A DNA stretch of 64,000 bases. Origin: Miscanthus floridulus. Taxonomy: Eukaryota; Streptophyta; Magnoliopsida; Poales; Poaceae. The notes below the pieces were generated by a model. It did not search any database. It was not told where the DNA came from and saw only the letters and a list, made by a program, of their open reading frames with translations. The stretch spans positions 106,875,158-106,939,157 of the forward strand of contig NC_089587.1 of assembly GCF_019320115.1 (NCBI RefSeq), given 5' to 3'. A program made the translations under genes and the position numbers. Shown in pieces: positions 32,779 to 45,300 of this stretch. Position 1 is the stretch's first letter. The number at the start of each line of letters is the position of its first letter.

Positions 32779-33978
32779 TGTCGGGTTCATAAACCCGGGG
32801 TCCCTCATGGACTAGCTTCCTAGCAAAAGCTTGGCCTAGTAGACAACATTGTGAATGACGCATGACTCCCGGGCTATCCCAAAAAACCTCACAACAGGCC
32901 AGAAGGGCGATCCTAGCTCGCTTCCGACTCTAGCCCGCCTCTCCGACTGGAAGGCCTGGCCAAGGAGGAACGACGCTCGCTTCCGACTCCAGCGCACCTA
33001 TCCGACTAGAAGCCTGGCCAAGGAGGACCGGCGCTTGCTTTTGACTCTAGCCCGCCTCTTCGACTAGAAGGCCTAGCCAGTCGCCTCCGACTCTAGCCCG
33101 CCTCTCCGACTGGAAGGCCTGGCCGACGCTTATAGCTTTTCTCCGACTAGTGCAGTTGGAACCAACTAGGACAAACTAACCGGGGACGCCCGCTTGGTGA
33201 GGACCTAGGAAACGAGCAGAGCAAGAAAGGCAGGGTGCTCAAGTCAACCACAATACCAAGGACCGTATCCTGTACCCCTATAGCACAGTACCGAAAGGGC
33301 ATGTCAAAAGGGTGCCCTGCCACCCTCCAAGCATGTTAGAGCCCCAGCAGTGTTGTGGGCACTGATGTTTTCCCTATAGTGTTGTGGGTGCCCTCAGCTC
33401 CCATACCAGGCGAACATGGTAAAACCCCCCACATGCCTTTAGGGATCAACAGTATGGTAGGCGTCGACATCTACCATACCAGGAGAAGACGATGGAACCT
33501 CCCACATGCATCTGACATTAACAGTGTTGTGGGCGCCTACAATCATCATTGTACCCAATGGCGTGGGCAACAAGACTTAATAGCATACGTAAAATCTCCC
33601 TCTCTCACTTGTAAGGCCATCCCCTTCATCTATAAAAGGGGATGCGCTCTCTCCCAATAAGGGGATCAATCTCACAAAAACACAGAGCACACGCTCGAAT
33701 ACTTAGTGCATGTAGGAGCTCCCGTCACTCTTGGCCCTTTGGTCCAGAGTCCGACTGGACCTCTTGCACCCCCCATCTTACTCCCTTCCATTTGTAACCC
33801 CACAGCAAACTTCGAGCACTTGGGCTCGGGAATAAAGTCACCGACTGACTCAAACTGGACGTAGGGCATGTTGCCTAAACTAGTATAAACCCTATGTCAT
33901 TGAGTGCTAGGCCACATCCATTCACATTGTACAGCAAAACTACAAGTATTTACGTGTTGGTCATTTTCTACACCGACA
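32779..33978 (+). repeat. Tat1 3' LTR
   Basis: It runs from tgtcgggttcataaaccc to ctacaccgaca, 1200 bp against 1203 bp for the 5' LTR. It has the same TATA box (tataaaa near 33631) and the same GC-rich internal array (32915-33125). The right flank catag pairs with tatag at the left. Confidence 0.88.
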
Positions 33979-34243
33979 CATAGACTGTGACTAGCAGTCG
34001 AACTCATATAGGTGTGTTCCTTCTAGGATGTTCTATAGGGCAACTTCCCTGTTTAAATAAGTCACTCAGATCATGTTAAGGAATTAACCAACCTGCCATA
34101 TAGCATAGGAAAAACAGTGCATCTCATAACAATTTGGACTTTAGTATAAGGGGTTTCTCCATCAGTCAACCACTAGCTTATTTCACCATCCTACTTCACA
34201 GGATCTCCGATCACATAGGATAGGTTACCGCTATGGAATGACT
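33979..34243 (-). mobile_element. Copia 3' untranslated part, right piece
   Basis: Non-coding sequence between the copia pol stop and the Tat1 insertion site. It joins 13459 when Tat1 is removed. Confidence 0.65.
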
Positions 34244-35863
34244 TCAAGTGGGTCTCAAGCCCATCTCCCTCGATCCACCATTTATCACATTGCGTGACGG
34301 TCCCTATGTAAATTGATCTGGCAGATTCTTAGATGTATGGACATAGTCCAACGCTATTACTCCAGAGTTTCTTAGTTTTCTGATAGATTTTAACCGCCTC
34401 TTCACATGCCTTGTAGACTTCATGTTATCCCTAGAACTATTCACTTTGATTATCATAGTCTAATTATCACAGTTCATGGATATAGCCGATATTGGTTTTT
34501 CAACCACCGGCAAATCCATAAGGAGTTCATGAAGCACTTAGCTTCAACTGTGGCGATATCTAATGTTGTGACTTCTGCTTCCATTGTTGACCTCATTAAG
34601 ACGGTCTGCTTGCAAGACTTTCATGAAACAGTGCCACCTCCAAGTGAGAACACATATCCACTTGTGGTGTAAATCTCATCAGCATCAGATATCCAATTTG
34701 CATCACAATAACCCTCTAGTACCCTTGGATACCCAGTATATTGTAAGCCATAGATCATAGTACCTTTTAAATAGCGCAATACCCTCTCAAGAGCACGCCA
34801 ATGATTATCACCCGGATTTGAAACAAACCGGCTAAGTTTGCTCATAGCAAATGAGATATCAGACCTCGTTGCACTAGCTAAATACATGAGTGAGCCAATT
34901 ATTTGAGAATATCTCAATTGATCCCATGCTATTCTTCAATATTTCCTTAATAGCACACTTGGGTCATAAGGAGTTGGAGCAGGCATGCAATCACTATATC
35001 CAAAGCGACTCAACACCTTTTCCATATAGTGGGATTGCACTAGTGTTACTCCATTTCCTTTTCTCAATAGCTTTACGTTAAGAATAACATCAGCCTCGCC
35101 CAAGTTTTTCATTTCAAAGTTACTAGACAAAAAATCTTTCACTTCCTTGATCACATTAATATTATTTCCAAAAATTAGTATATCATCCACATATAAGCAC
35201 AAGATCACACCTTTTTCTCCACCATACCAATAATAAACACATTTATCAGCTTCATTCACAACAAAGCCGGCTGATGTCAAAGTTCTGTCGAACTTCTCAT
35301 GCCACAGCTTAGGTGCTTGTTTTAGACCATACAAAGATTTCAATAACTTACACACCTTTCCCTCTTGACCCTTTGCTATAAATCCATCCGACTGATCCAT
35401 ATAGATATCTTCCTTAAGCTCTCCAATCAAGAAAGTTGTCTTAACATCCATCTGATAAACGAGAAGACCATGTGAGGCAGCCAAGGAAAGTAGCACTCGT
35501 ATAGTCATTAAACGGGCAACTAGTGAATAAGTATCAAAATAATCTTCACCTTCTTTCTGTGTATAGCCCTTTGCAACAAGCCCCGCCTTGTACTTCTCAG
35601 TTGTACCATCAGGCCTAGCTTTTTCTAGAATACCAATTTACATTCCACAAATTTGCACCCATAAGGATGATCAACCACCTCCCAAGTTCCATTAGACATA
35701 ATAGAGTCCATCTCACTCTGAACAACTTCCTTCCATAAGTCAGCATCAAGAGATGAATATGCCTCTTCTATGGTTTTAGGAGTGTCATCCACAAGGTATA
35801 TAATATAGTCTTCACAAAGGATTTTGCAATCCTCCGTCTCTTACTCTTTTGAGTGACTATATT
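34244..35863 (-). pseudogene. Ty1/copia reverse transcriptase and RNase H (3' part of pol)
   Basis: On the minus strand the RT reads YQMDVKTTFLIGEL, then LLKSLYGLKQAPKLWHEKF, and the copia signature LYVDDILIFG (about 35167-35202). RNase H includes IGSLMYLASATRSDI, then RYLKGT and YCDANW. It ends in DYVHTSKNLPDQFT and MGLRPT before the stop at 34244-34246. The 34936-35508 frame (190 codons) is open; outside it frameshifts and stops occur, for example near 34920 and 34620. Upstream pol (integrase, protease) and gag are not here because Tat2 interrupts at 35864. The domain order and the YVDD motif place it in Ty1/copia. Confidence 0.85.
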
Positions 35864-37015
35864 TGTCGGGGACCAATACTAGGGTACCCGAAGAGGATAT
35901 GTTAATGACCATCAACATTGATTCATCTGAGCAGTCAAGAGTGCGACTACAGCTCCAACGGACCCCCAGGCACACAGGCTCCACGTCGCCCAACCTCAAG
36001 GCCGTGGGCTCCACCTCACCCGACCCTAAGGCCGTGGGCTCCACCTCGCCCGACCTCTAGGGGCTGGCTCTGCCTTGCCCAACCTCAAGGTCGCAACCTC
36101 CATCTTGCCTGTCCTCTGGGGGCGGGCTTCACCTCGCTCGACCTTGAGGCTACGACCTCCGTCTTGCCCAACCTCTGGGGGCAAGCACCGCCTTGCCTGA
36201 CCCCCAAGTGCGTGGGCTCCACCTCGCCTGACCTCTAGGGGTGGGCTCCGCCTCTCCTGACTCTTTGGGTTCATTCTCTGTCTCGCCCAAAGAGACCCAT
36301 ACCACCGCCAACCACTCCAGGTCCAAGCGTATGGGCCTGCGTCAAAACTCTGACACTAGGGAAGAGACTGGCATGCCTCGATGTAACCCATGGCCATGAC
36401 GGGACATACCTGAGGGTTCACATCAAGAACAGTGTTGGGCATGCCAGTGCTATTCTACCTAACCCTCATATGAACGATGATGGGCGCGTCAGTTCACCAT
36501 GACGTCCACTAGGATAGGATGGAACGACATGATCGGTAGAGACCCAAATGGAGCTGTCCCTGTTAACATCTACTGGATCGGTGGGACCCACATGAAGGAG
36601 AAGTACCCCATGATCCTAAGGGCCTTCCTCTCTCTGGCACAGTAACGCGTGCTTTCCCTTGACCTATAAAAGAGAATGTAGGGCGTCCCATGAGGGGGGG
36701 GGGCGACCGATTGAACCATCGAGATCCAATCCAGATCAACACAAGACCATGACACAAACACACAGTTGAACAGCGATCGAGCTCTCAGCACCCACTCACT
36801 TCTTTCACCAGAGACTTGGGATCCTTTCCCTCTCTCACCCATTTGTAACCCCTACGATAAACTTTCAATGTCACTAACATGAGCAAAAGCGACAAAATTG
36901 ATGTACGGACTTTCTGCCCAAACCAGTATAGACCTCATGTCCTCTAAGCACACCATTCGAGCCAAAGGCGCAATATTAGAAATTTAAACATTGGTGGTAA
37001 CTTGAAACACCGACT
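35864..37015 (+). repeat. Tat2 5' LTR with internal minisatellite
   Basis: It starts tgtcggggaccaatactag and ends ttgaaacaccgact, where the last base differs from the usual a. About 35965-36285 is a tandem array of a roughly 35-50 bp unit (gtgggctccacctcgcccgacct). A TATA box, ctataaaa, lies near 36664. Confidence 0.8.
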
Positions 37016-37016
37016 G

Positions 37017-37035
37017 TTGGCATGCCAAGTAGGGG
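37017..37035 (+). other. Tat2 primer binding site
   Basis: ttggcatgccaagtagggg lies directly after the LTR end. It resembles the ttggcgcgccaggtagggg site common in grass Tat elements, with two C-to-T or G-to-A type changes. The tRNA is not assigned. Confidence 0.55.
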
Positions 37036-38343
37036 CCTTTTGCGCGTCTTGACATCTACACCAGGTCTCAGATGGCTAGTCACGGCATCAGCTGGGTCCC
37101 GGGCATGCACGTGCACATCAGGAACTTAGACTTCATCATCACGATGGAGGGAGAGTTGGCGTAGGCTCCCATTGCCATCCAACCTCTCCACTCTGCCGGC
37201 CTAAACGCGATCACCATGGTGCTCAAGGTGCTGTAGCTACACGCACCAGAGGCCCGCACCCCCAGGAGTGACCAGCTCCTCGGCTTCGATTATGGGAGGC
37301 TAGAGCGCTAGATCGGCACCTTCCTAGGACCCCGACCATCCTGAGAGGACATGCACCACCTTACCTTATCATTCGCCAATGTCATGATGTAGCTTGCCGG
37401 AGGAGAGCCACTCTCCCTGGAATACCTCATTCGAAGCACCCCAATGATGGTCCCGTCTGGTCTGTGCGACGCTGCAGAGACCATTGGCCACCTTGTGGCA
37501 CAACGCACTCCCCCATCCCCTATGAACGATGAGTTCATGGGGATGACCGAATATGTCACGAAATCTTTCCATGACCTCCTCGTAGGAGAATCAGAGTCAC
37601 CCTCTAGCTTTAACTCCAGCAGGGGGAGCCATCACCCCACTCATGAATGTTTCATGGTAGGTACCCTCTGAGGGACACGTCAAAAGCATCCATGAGGGAG
37701 AGGCTACCCCAATGAATGACTTTGACAATAAGGTCGAGAGGGCTGCAGGGGCCCCACCTCACCTGTGGGTGGAGCAGCTGAAGGCCCAGCACCAAGAGCT
37801 CGAGGAAGCATGACTCTAGCTTGAGCAGGAACACGTGAAGCTCGAGCGAGAGATTGAGCGCCATGGAGACGGTGGGCATGCGCGCACCTTGGCCTGCGAT
37901 GTGAACTAGAGGATCATCAAGGACAATGAAGCCCTCCCACATTTCACCCGAGTGAGCCAGAACATCGTTGCCATGATGGCCTTGCTCCAAGGGATTTTGG
38001 GGCCCACGACACCCATGGATCATCGGGCCCATCATGAGATTCACAAGCTACTCGAGCGTGCGGCAGTGCAGTAGGCCGAGAGCTCACTATCTTGACGATG
38101 CAAGCTCAATGCTAGCCAGCATGCTCCCTCAGAGCGACCCGACAAGGACGTGTTAGTCCACCAGGCATGGCAAGGTGACAAGCCATGCACCGCGGTCCTA
38201 GTGCATGAGCGTCTTAGCCACAACCATGATGCATGTGACACCCTCGATACCCATAGGCATACCATGGTGATGCGAGGAAGGGGGCTAGCCGTGGCTACCA
38301 CCCATGTCGTGGTGGACGCTATGACAGTAGCGAGGAGCAAAGC
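37036..38343 (+). pseudogene. Tat2 gag N-terminal region
   Basis: Degraded coding-like sequence precedes the gag core. One frame has a Glu/Arg-rich stretch (about 37790-37870) and then PHFTRVSQNIVAMMALLQG-like sequence (about 37930-38000), similar in position to Tat1. Several TAG stops and frame changes are present. Confidence 0.45.
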
Positions 38344-39240
38344 TTGAGCCCTGACTTGCTAGGACCTCAGGCCTTTAGCCGACACATCCTCAACGCCATC
38401 TTTCCACCGTGGTACCGACCGTCGACCAACATCATGAAATACTTTGGGGAAACGAACCCCAGACTGTGGCTTAAGGATTATAGGCTTGCTTGCCAAGCCA
38501 GTGGAGTGGATAATGATGATTTCATTATCAGCAACCTTCCTTTGTTCCTGGCTGATTCAGTGCGAATGTGGTTGGAACACCTTCCACCCAACCGAATCCA
38601 AAGTTGGGCGGACCTAAAAGAGATCTTCATGGGGAACTTCTAGGGCACATACGCATGTCCTAGGAAACCCTAGGATCTCAAAAACTATTTACAGAAGTCC
38701 GGGGAAACCCTTCATGGGTACATTCGGAGCTTCTCCCGATAGTGCAATGAGCTGCCCAACGTCGTCGACACCGATGTCATAGGAGCTTTCCTGTCTAGGA
38801 CCACCTGTGAGTCCCTGGTCTAGAAGCTAGGACATAAGGGCCCGCAAACCACCAAGGAGCACCTCGACATCTCCACCAGCCATGCCTTGGGCAAGGAGGC
38901 GATCAGAGCGATCTTTGACCACCTAAAAGGCAAGGCGAAGCGAGACAAGGACACCGGTGAAGGCGCCTCCAACCATCCCAGCAAGAAGAAGAACAAGCAG
39001 CGGCATGAGGGCTCGCTCGTGGCCATCGCCGACCGCAAGGGGGTCAGAAGCCCACCGAAGGTACCCTGGACCACTTTGAGAAGATGCTCAAAGGGCCATG
39101 CCTTCCACGTCAAGCATCTATACAACGACTATGGCCTCATGAAGCGGTTCTTGTCTGGAGCTTCCAACAAGGGGGAGCATAGGAAGGACCCCAAGCCCAC
39201 CACGGATGGCGTCGAGGGGAAGGATAGTGGATTCCAGCAC
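38344..39240 (+). pseudogene. Tat2 gag core
   Basis: The translation shows KYFGETNPRLWLKDYRLAC, then DDFIISNLPLFLADSV, WLEHLPPNRIQSWADLKEI, and after stops YIRSFSR, DVIGAFLSRTTCESLV and a basic tail (KKKNKQRH). Stops at 38641, 38671, 38740 and 38821 are all TAG. It lines up with Tat1 gag at 24735-25290 but is better kept at the start. Confidence 0.82.
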
Positions 39241-39399
39241 TAGATGGCTGCCTCATGATCTTTGGAGGGTCGACAGCCTATGACTCTAAGCGCTGCTAGA
39301 AGCTTGCTTATCGTGAGGTCTATACGACGGAGCCAGCCATGCCTTCCTTCCTCTGATGGTCAGAGTCCACCATAACCTTTGATCGGACCAACCACACAT

Positions 39400-39932
39400 A
39401 AAGCGTCCCATAGCCAGGGCGATATCTGCTCGTGGTTGACCCAATCATCGACATGAAGTGGCTTACCAAGGTACTAATGGATGGAGGCAGCGGCCTTAGC
39501 ATCATGTACGTTGAAACGCTCAACGCCATGGGCATCGACCGAGTGCGCATCTGGCTGACCGAGGCGCCTTTCCACGGCATCATGCCTAGAAAGCAGGCTA
39601 TGCCACTTGGGTAGATTAATCTACCCGTCACCTTTGGGGATCCATCCAATTATAGGATGGAGACCCTTACCTTCGAGGTGGTCGGGTTCCATGGAACCTA
39701 CCACGCCATCCTAGGACGTCCGTGCTATGTGAAGTTCATGGTTGTCCCCAACTACACCTATCTGAAGTTGAAGATGTTGGGTCCATGCAGGGTCATCACC
39801 ATTGGCACCTTCTTCCAGCGTGCCTACGAGTGCGAGGTCGAGTGCTATGAACACGCCGTGGCAATTGTCGCCTCCAAAGAGCTCACGACCATCAGGAAGG
39901 AGGTCACCAAAGAATCACCCGACCCCAAGTGA
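39400..39932 (+). pseudogene. Tat2 protease
   Basis: LTKVLMDGGSGLSIMYVETL holds the D-G-G-S active-site loop, which is intact here. LPVTFGDPSNYRMETLTF, YHAILGRPCYVKFM and VPNYTYLKLKM follow. One TAG at 39612 splits the frame. The related Tat1 copy has lost the loop. Confidence 0.8.
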
Positions 39933-40059
39933 TCGGTTGAGTCTTTTGAGCCTATAGAGGGCGCCAAGGAGGTCCTCATAGACCCCAGCAGCTCCAAGGG
40001 CAAAGTGGTGTGCACTGGCACCATGCTTTCCTCCAAATAGGAAAGCGCGCTCATTGACT

Positions 40060-40850
40060 TCCTCCATGCCAACAGAGACGTCTTTACATGGAAACCCTCG
40101 GACATGTCAGGCATTCCAAGAGAAGTCACTGAGCACGCCTTGAAGATTAGGCCAGGCTCCATGCCGATGAAGCAGCACCTACGTCACTTCGACAAGGAGA
40201 AGCGTAGGGTGATCGGCGAGGACATTACAAAGCTTTTGGCTACCGGGTTCATTAAGGAAGTATACCACCCTGAGTGGTTAGCCAATCCTATTCTTATACG
40301 AAAAAAGAGTGGGAAATGGAGAATGTGTGTTGACTACATGGCTCTCAACAAAGCATGTCCAAAGGATCTATTTCCTTTGCCACGCATAGACCAAGTAGTC
40401 AACTTGACCTCAGGGTGCGAAACCCTTTCCTTCCATGATGCATACTCCGGCTACCATCAAATCACGATGAAAGAGTCCGACCAACTCACAACATCTTTCA
40501 TCACCCTATTTGGATCGTTTTGCTACATCACCATGCCATTCGGTCTAAAAAATGTGGGGGCTACATACCAGCGTTGTATGCTCAAGTGTTTCGGGGACCT
40601 CACCGGGCCAACTATTGAGGCCTACATAGATGACATCGTGGTCAAGTCCAAACGGGCTAGCCAGATCGTAGATGGCCTAGAGCAGACCTTTGTGAAACTC
40701 CAAGCAAACAGCATTAAGCTCAACCATGAGAAGTGCATTTTCGCAGTCCCAAGGGGTATGCTGCTGGGTTTTATCATCTCCGAGCGTAGCATCAAAGCCA
40801 ACCCGGAGAAGATCTCGGCCATCATGAGGATGGGCCCAATTTAGAACACA
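40060..40850 (+). pseudogene. Tat2 reverse transcriptase
   Basis: The frame 40104-40844 is open. It carries SGKWRMCVDYMALNKACPKD, LPRIDQVV, SFHDAYSGYHQI, FGLKNVGATYQRCM and the catalytic IEAYIDDIVVKSK (about 40615-40655), then HEKCIFAV and LLGFIISERSI. All RT motifs are in place and the length is usual for the domain. It is part of a larger broken polyprotein with TAG stops on both sides (for example 40038), so it is listed as a relic. Confidence 0.88.
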
Positions 40851-41960
40851 AAGGGGGTACAACGAGTTATAGGGTGCCTCGCCATGCTCAGTCACTTTAT
40901 CTTGCGCCTCGACGAATGAGGTCTCCCCATCTATCAGCTCCTAAAGAAGGTCGACCATTTCAAATGGACACCTGAGGTCTAGGAGGCACTTAACATGGTC
41001 AAGCAACTTCTAACAAAGACCTCGATCTTGATCCCTCTGACCGATGGGGAACCACTTTTGCTCTACATCGCGGCCACCACGCAAGTGGTTAGTGCCGCCC
41101 TAGTGGTAGAGCGAGAAGAAGAGGGATAGGCCCTCAAAGTACAGCATCCCAAGTACTTCATTAGTGAGGTCTTGTCTGATTCAAAGACTCACTACCCCCA
41201 AATCCAGAAACTCCTGTACGCCATCCTTATCGCCAAGAGGAAGTTGTGTCACTACTTTGAGTCTCATCCAGTGATGGTCATGACATCCTTCTCTATCAGC
41301 GAGGTCATCCAAAACTGGGACACCATAGGTAGAATCACGAAGTGGGCACTCGACCTGATGGGTCAAGGCATTTCAAATGCCCCCTGGACAGCCATCAAGT
41401 CCCAAGTGCTGGTTGATTTCGTTGCAGAGTGGACCGAGGTCCAAATGCCACCAGTGGTCATCGACCAAGAGTACTAGACGATGTACTTCAACGGATCGCT
41501 GATGAAGAAAGGCACCGGCATGGGGCTGGTCTTTGTTTTGCCCCTCGGGTATGCATGAGGTACATGGTTCGCATCTATTTCCCCTCCTCCAACAATGTGG
41601 TCAAATATGAGGCACTCGTCAATGGCCTACGCATCGCCATTGAGTTGGGTATCCAATGGCTTGACGTCCAGGGCGACAGCTGCTGGTCATCGACCAAGTC
41701 ATGAAGGAATCAAGCTACCACAATGCCAAGATGGCCGTGTATTACTAAGAAGTCCGCCAGCTGGAGGACAAGTTTGACAGTCTCGAGCTCAATCACATCC
41801 TAAGGCGTCTTAACGAGGCGGCCAATGTGCTAGTGAAAATAGCCTCTGGCCAAGAGCCAATGCTGATGGGCATCTTCACCAGCCATCAGTACAAGCCCTC
41901 GGTCTGCTTTGAGGAGCCGGAACAAGCCCGACCCTCTAGCCAACCAGCGGTCGGCTCCAT
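40851..41960 (+). pseudogene. Tat2 RNase H region, including the second (Tat-type) RNase H
   Basis: The first RNase H is seen in pieces (VSAALVVEREEE, then [26 protein letters not shown] and TKWALDLMG). A second domain starts with MYFNGSLMKKGTGMGLVFV and continues with a YEALVNGLRIAIELGIQWL-type segment and an aspartate in VQGDS. This doubled RNase H is a mark of the Tat lineage. Frameshifts near 41475 and 41560 and several stops break it. Confidence 0.75.
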
Positions 41961-43257
41961 CTGACTCCGAAGTCATGGAGCTTGATGAGGATCCAGTGAT
42001 AGAGCCCGACCCTCTAGCTAACTAGGGGATGCCTTACCTTGACTACCTCCTCCGTGAGGCACTGCCGATAGACAAAACAGAGGCTTGGCGGCTCGCGCGT
42101 CTCGCCAAGTCCTTTGTCCTTATTGAGGGTGAGCTCTACAGGCCAAGCCACATCAGGATACTGCAGTGTTGTATCCCCATCAAACATGGGAAGCGGTTGT
42201 TGAGCGATATCCACGGTGGGGTCTGTGGGCACCATGCCACGCCTAGAACCCTAGTCAAAAACATGTTTCGACAAGGCTTCTACTGGCCGACCGTAGTAGC
42301 CGATGCTAAATAGATTGTGTGCACCTATGAGGGGTGTCAATACTACGCTTGGTAGACCCACCTGCCAACCCAAGCACTCTAAACGTCCCCATCAAATGGC
42401 CATTCATAGTCTAGGGTCTCGATCTGGTCAGACCTCACAAGAGGGTGCCCAGGGGCTACACACACTTGCTTGTCGCAGTCGACAAGTTTACAAAGTGGAT
42501 AGAGGCTTGACCGATCTCCACGATCAAGTTTGAGCAAGCCATGCTGTTCTTCGTTGACATCATCCATCGCTTTGGGGTCCCAAACTCCATTATCACGGAC
42601 AATGGCACATAGTTCACCGAAAAAAGTTCCTCCTATTCTGCGATGAGTACCACATTCACGTCAATTGAGCCGCTGTGGTGCACCCCCGCACAAACGGGTA
42701 GGTCGAGCGCGTGAACGGCATGGTCCTACAAGGTCTCAAACCTAGAATCTTCAACTAGTTGAACAAGTTTGGCAGACAATGGGTCACGGAGCTTCCTACG
42801 GTGCTCTAGAGCCTGAGTATGACCCCCAGCTGGACCACCGAATACACACCATTCTTTATGGTCTATAGTTCTGAGGCTATCCTCCCGACCAACCTCGATT
42901 ATGGAGCGCTGAGGGTCAGGGCGTATGATGAATAGGGAGCCAAGGCATCCCTTGAGGATGCCATGGACCAGCTAGATGAAGCGCGCGATGTCACCCTCCT
43001 CTGCATGGCCAAGTACCAGCAAGCATTGCGTTGGTACCATAGCTGTTGAGTGCGGGGTTGGGCCTTTAATGTCGGAGACCTGGTGCTCTGCCTCGTTTAG
43101 AGCAACAAGAATCGCCACAAACTCTCTCTACCATGGGAGGGACCATATATCATCGCGGAGGTGCTCCGACTAGGCACCTACAAGCTTAGGACCATCAATG
43201 GCAAAGTCTTCATCAAAGCCTGGAACATCAAACTGCTATGCCACTTTTACCCTTAAT
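41961..43257 (+). pseudogene. Tat2 integrase
   Basis: The zinc-binding N-terminus shows CIPIKHGKRLLSDIHGG with GHHATPRTLVKN and FYWPTVVADA, then a C-x2-C type pair (CTYEGCQYY). The catalytic core is shifted between frames; HPRTNG followed by VERVNGMVLQGL marks the end of the core near 42690-42740. The tail has HKLSLPWEGPYIIAEVLRLG and ends at the stop near 43255. Many TAG stops occur. Tat1 keeps only the tail of this domain. Confidence 0.75.
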
Positions 43258-43259
43258 AT

Positions 43260-44210
43260 ACACACACTTTCTCTTATTAGTTTCGCTATCAACTCCCTGA
43301 TCTTTAGTGACACCCAATCCCAGCAATGGCAGGGGGTCAGGCCTCACTCAGGGGCTGATAAGAGCATATTTATCCAGGAGACATTCTCTATGCCTGACCC
43401 TTTCTCACGTTAAGACCCAGAAGTGAGGGTCGTGGAAACAAACGTAGAGTAAAACTGGTCGGACTGTAAGAAACCTATGTCTCAGCGGCTACGACGTTTT
43501 GGGTCACCAGCGTGATCAGAGTTTTTTCCGCACCCTAAGCATTTTAGCCTTAACTACGGAAATAGTCGGTACGCATTTAAGAGTATATCCACCTAGCAAA
43601 CGTTTTCTGTGCCCGACCCTTTCTCACGTTAAGATGAAGAAGCAAGGGTTGTGGAAACGAACTCTGAGTAAAACTGGTCGGACTGCAAGAAACCTACGCC
43701 CCAATGACTATGGCATTTTTGCTCACCAACATGATCAAAATTTGTTCACCTGCACCCCGAGCTTTGTAGTCTTAACGAAGGAAAGGGTCAAAACACACTA
43801 ACCTTTTTATATAAAAAGGGGAGAAGGGCTAAAAATTTGTTTAGGCATAACGAAATTTAAGAGCTTGTTCACTTGTTATGAGTTTGCCGCCTGGCTTATC
43901 TACCTAACTAAAATTCTTGGGGAGGATGATCTCATCCTCTATCTCCACAAGAAAGTCCTGTGCCAGCGGGTCGCCCAAGTCAATCAGACAGCTTAGGCCG
44001 CTGCCGAGAGACAGGTAAGGAGCAGTAGGATGCCCCATGCAGCTTATGCCGACTCTGTCATGAACAATAAACCTAGATTCCACTTGGGCATATCCATTAA
44101 GACCTCTTTGAACCCATCACTTGAGCCATCAAGGTAAGTCTTATGCCAGCGGGTCACTCCAGTTGATCGGATGGCTCAGGCCACTACCGAGAGACGGGTC
44201 ATCTTTAAGT
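43260..44210 (+). repeat. Tat2 3' non-coding region, first diverged repeat copies
   Basis: Phrases of the 44211-45300 array appear here in older form: gacacccaatcccagcaatgg at 43309, and cctgaccctttctcacgttaag at about 43393 and 43615. Between them are unalignable spacers. No coding frame is supported. Confidence 0.55.
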
Positions 44211-45300
44211 GACACCCAACCCTAGCAACGGCAAGGGGTCGGGCCTCACTTAGGGGCTGGCAAGAGTGTTTATTTGGTAGACATTCTCTATGCCTGACCC
44301 TTTCTCATGCTAAAACCTAGAGGCTTGGTGTGTGGAAACAAACGCTGAGTAAAACTAGTCGGACCACAAGAAACGTATGCCCCAGCAGCTACGATGTTTT
44401 TGCTCACTAGCATGATCAGAGTTTTTGTCCCTGCACCCTGACCTTTAACCTTTGCCTTCCTAGGAAGGGTTTGGAGGGGCCCACCAGCAAAATCTCCAAT
44501 GAGGAGAGGCCAGCGGGTCACCCAAGTTGATCGAATGGCTCAGGCCACTGCCGGGAGATGGGTCATCTTTAAGTGACACCTGACCCAAGCAAAGGCAAGG
44601 GGTCGGGCCTCACTCGAGGGCTGGCAAGAGTGTCTATTCAGTAGACATTCTCTATGCCTGACCCTTTCTCATGCTAAAACCAAGAGGCAAGGTGTGCGGA
44701 ATCAAACACTGAGTAAAACTGGTTGGACCACAAGAAACCTATGCCGCAGCGGCTACAACATTTTTGCTCACCAGCATGACCAGAGTTTTTATCCATGCAC
44801 CCCGAGCTTTAACCTCTGCCTTCCTAGGAAGGGTTTGGAGGGGCCCACTAATGGAATCTCCATCAAGGAGAGGCCAACGGGTCACCCATGTCAATCGGAT
44901 GGCTCGGGCCACTACTGAGAGATGGGTCATCTTTAAATGGCACCCGACCCTAGCAACGGCAAGGGGTCGGGCCTCACTCAGGGGCAAGCAAGAGTGTCTA
45001 TTCGGTAGACATTCTCTATGCTCGACCCTTTCTCACAATAAAACCTAGAGGCAAGGTGTGCGGAAATAAACGCTGAGTAAAACTAGTCAGACCGCAAGAA
45101 ACCTATGCCCCAGCGGCTATGGTGTTTTTGCTCACCAGCATGATAAGAGTTTTTGTCCCCGCACCCCAAGCTTTAACCTCTGCCTTCCTAGGAAGGGTTT
45201 GGAGGAGCCCACCGATGGAATTTCCATCGAGGAGAGGCCAGTAGGTCACCCAATTCGATCGGACGGCTTGGGCCGCTGTCGAGAGATGGGTAGGGAGCAG
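44211..45300 (+). repeat. Tandem repeat of about 364 bp in the Tat2 3' region (three units)
   Basis: Units start at 44211, 44575 and 44939 with a gacaccc-like phrase, equal spacing of 364 bp. Each contains cattctctatgcctgaccc, gagtaaaact, tttgctcaccagcatga and ccttcctaggaagggtttgg in the same order. The third unit runs into 3' sequence shared with Tat1 at about 45290. Confidence 0.8.

Larger units (their letters stand above)
13460..33978 (+). mobile_element. Tat1: 20.5-kb Ty3 (Tat lineage) LTR retrotransposon, partly deleted, carrying a nested element
   Basis: Two LTRs of about 1.2 kb bound the element: 13460-14662 and 32779-33978. They are flanked by tatag and catag, a target duplication with one change. 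Order: LTR, primer site, leader, (nested Tekay1 15421-23998), gag and protease relics, integrase tail, antisense gene, repeat-rich 3' region, polypurine tract, LTR. RT, RNase H and the integrase core are missing. Without the nested insert the element is about 11.9 kb. By eye the first 150 bp of the two LTRs differ at well over a tenth of sites, mostly transitions, so the insertion is old. It cannot move on its own. Its likely helper is a relative such as Tat2. Confidence 0.88.
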
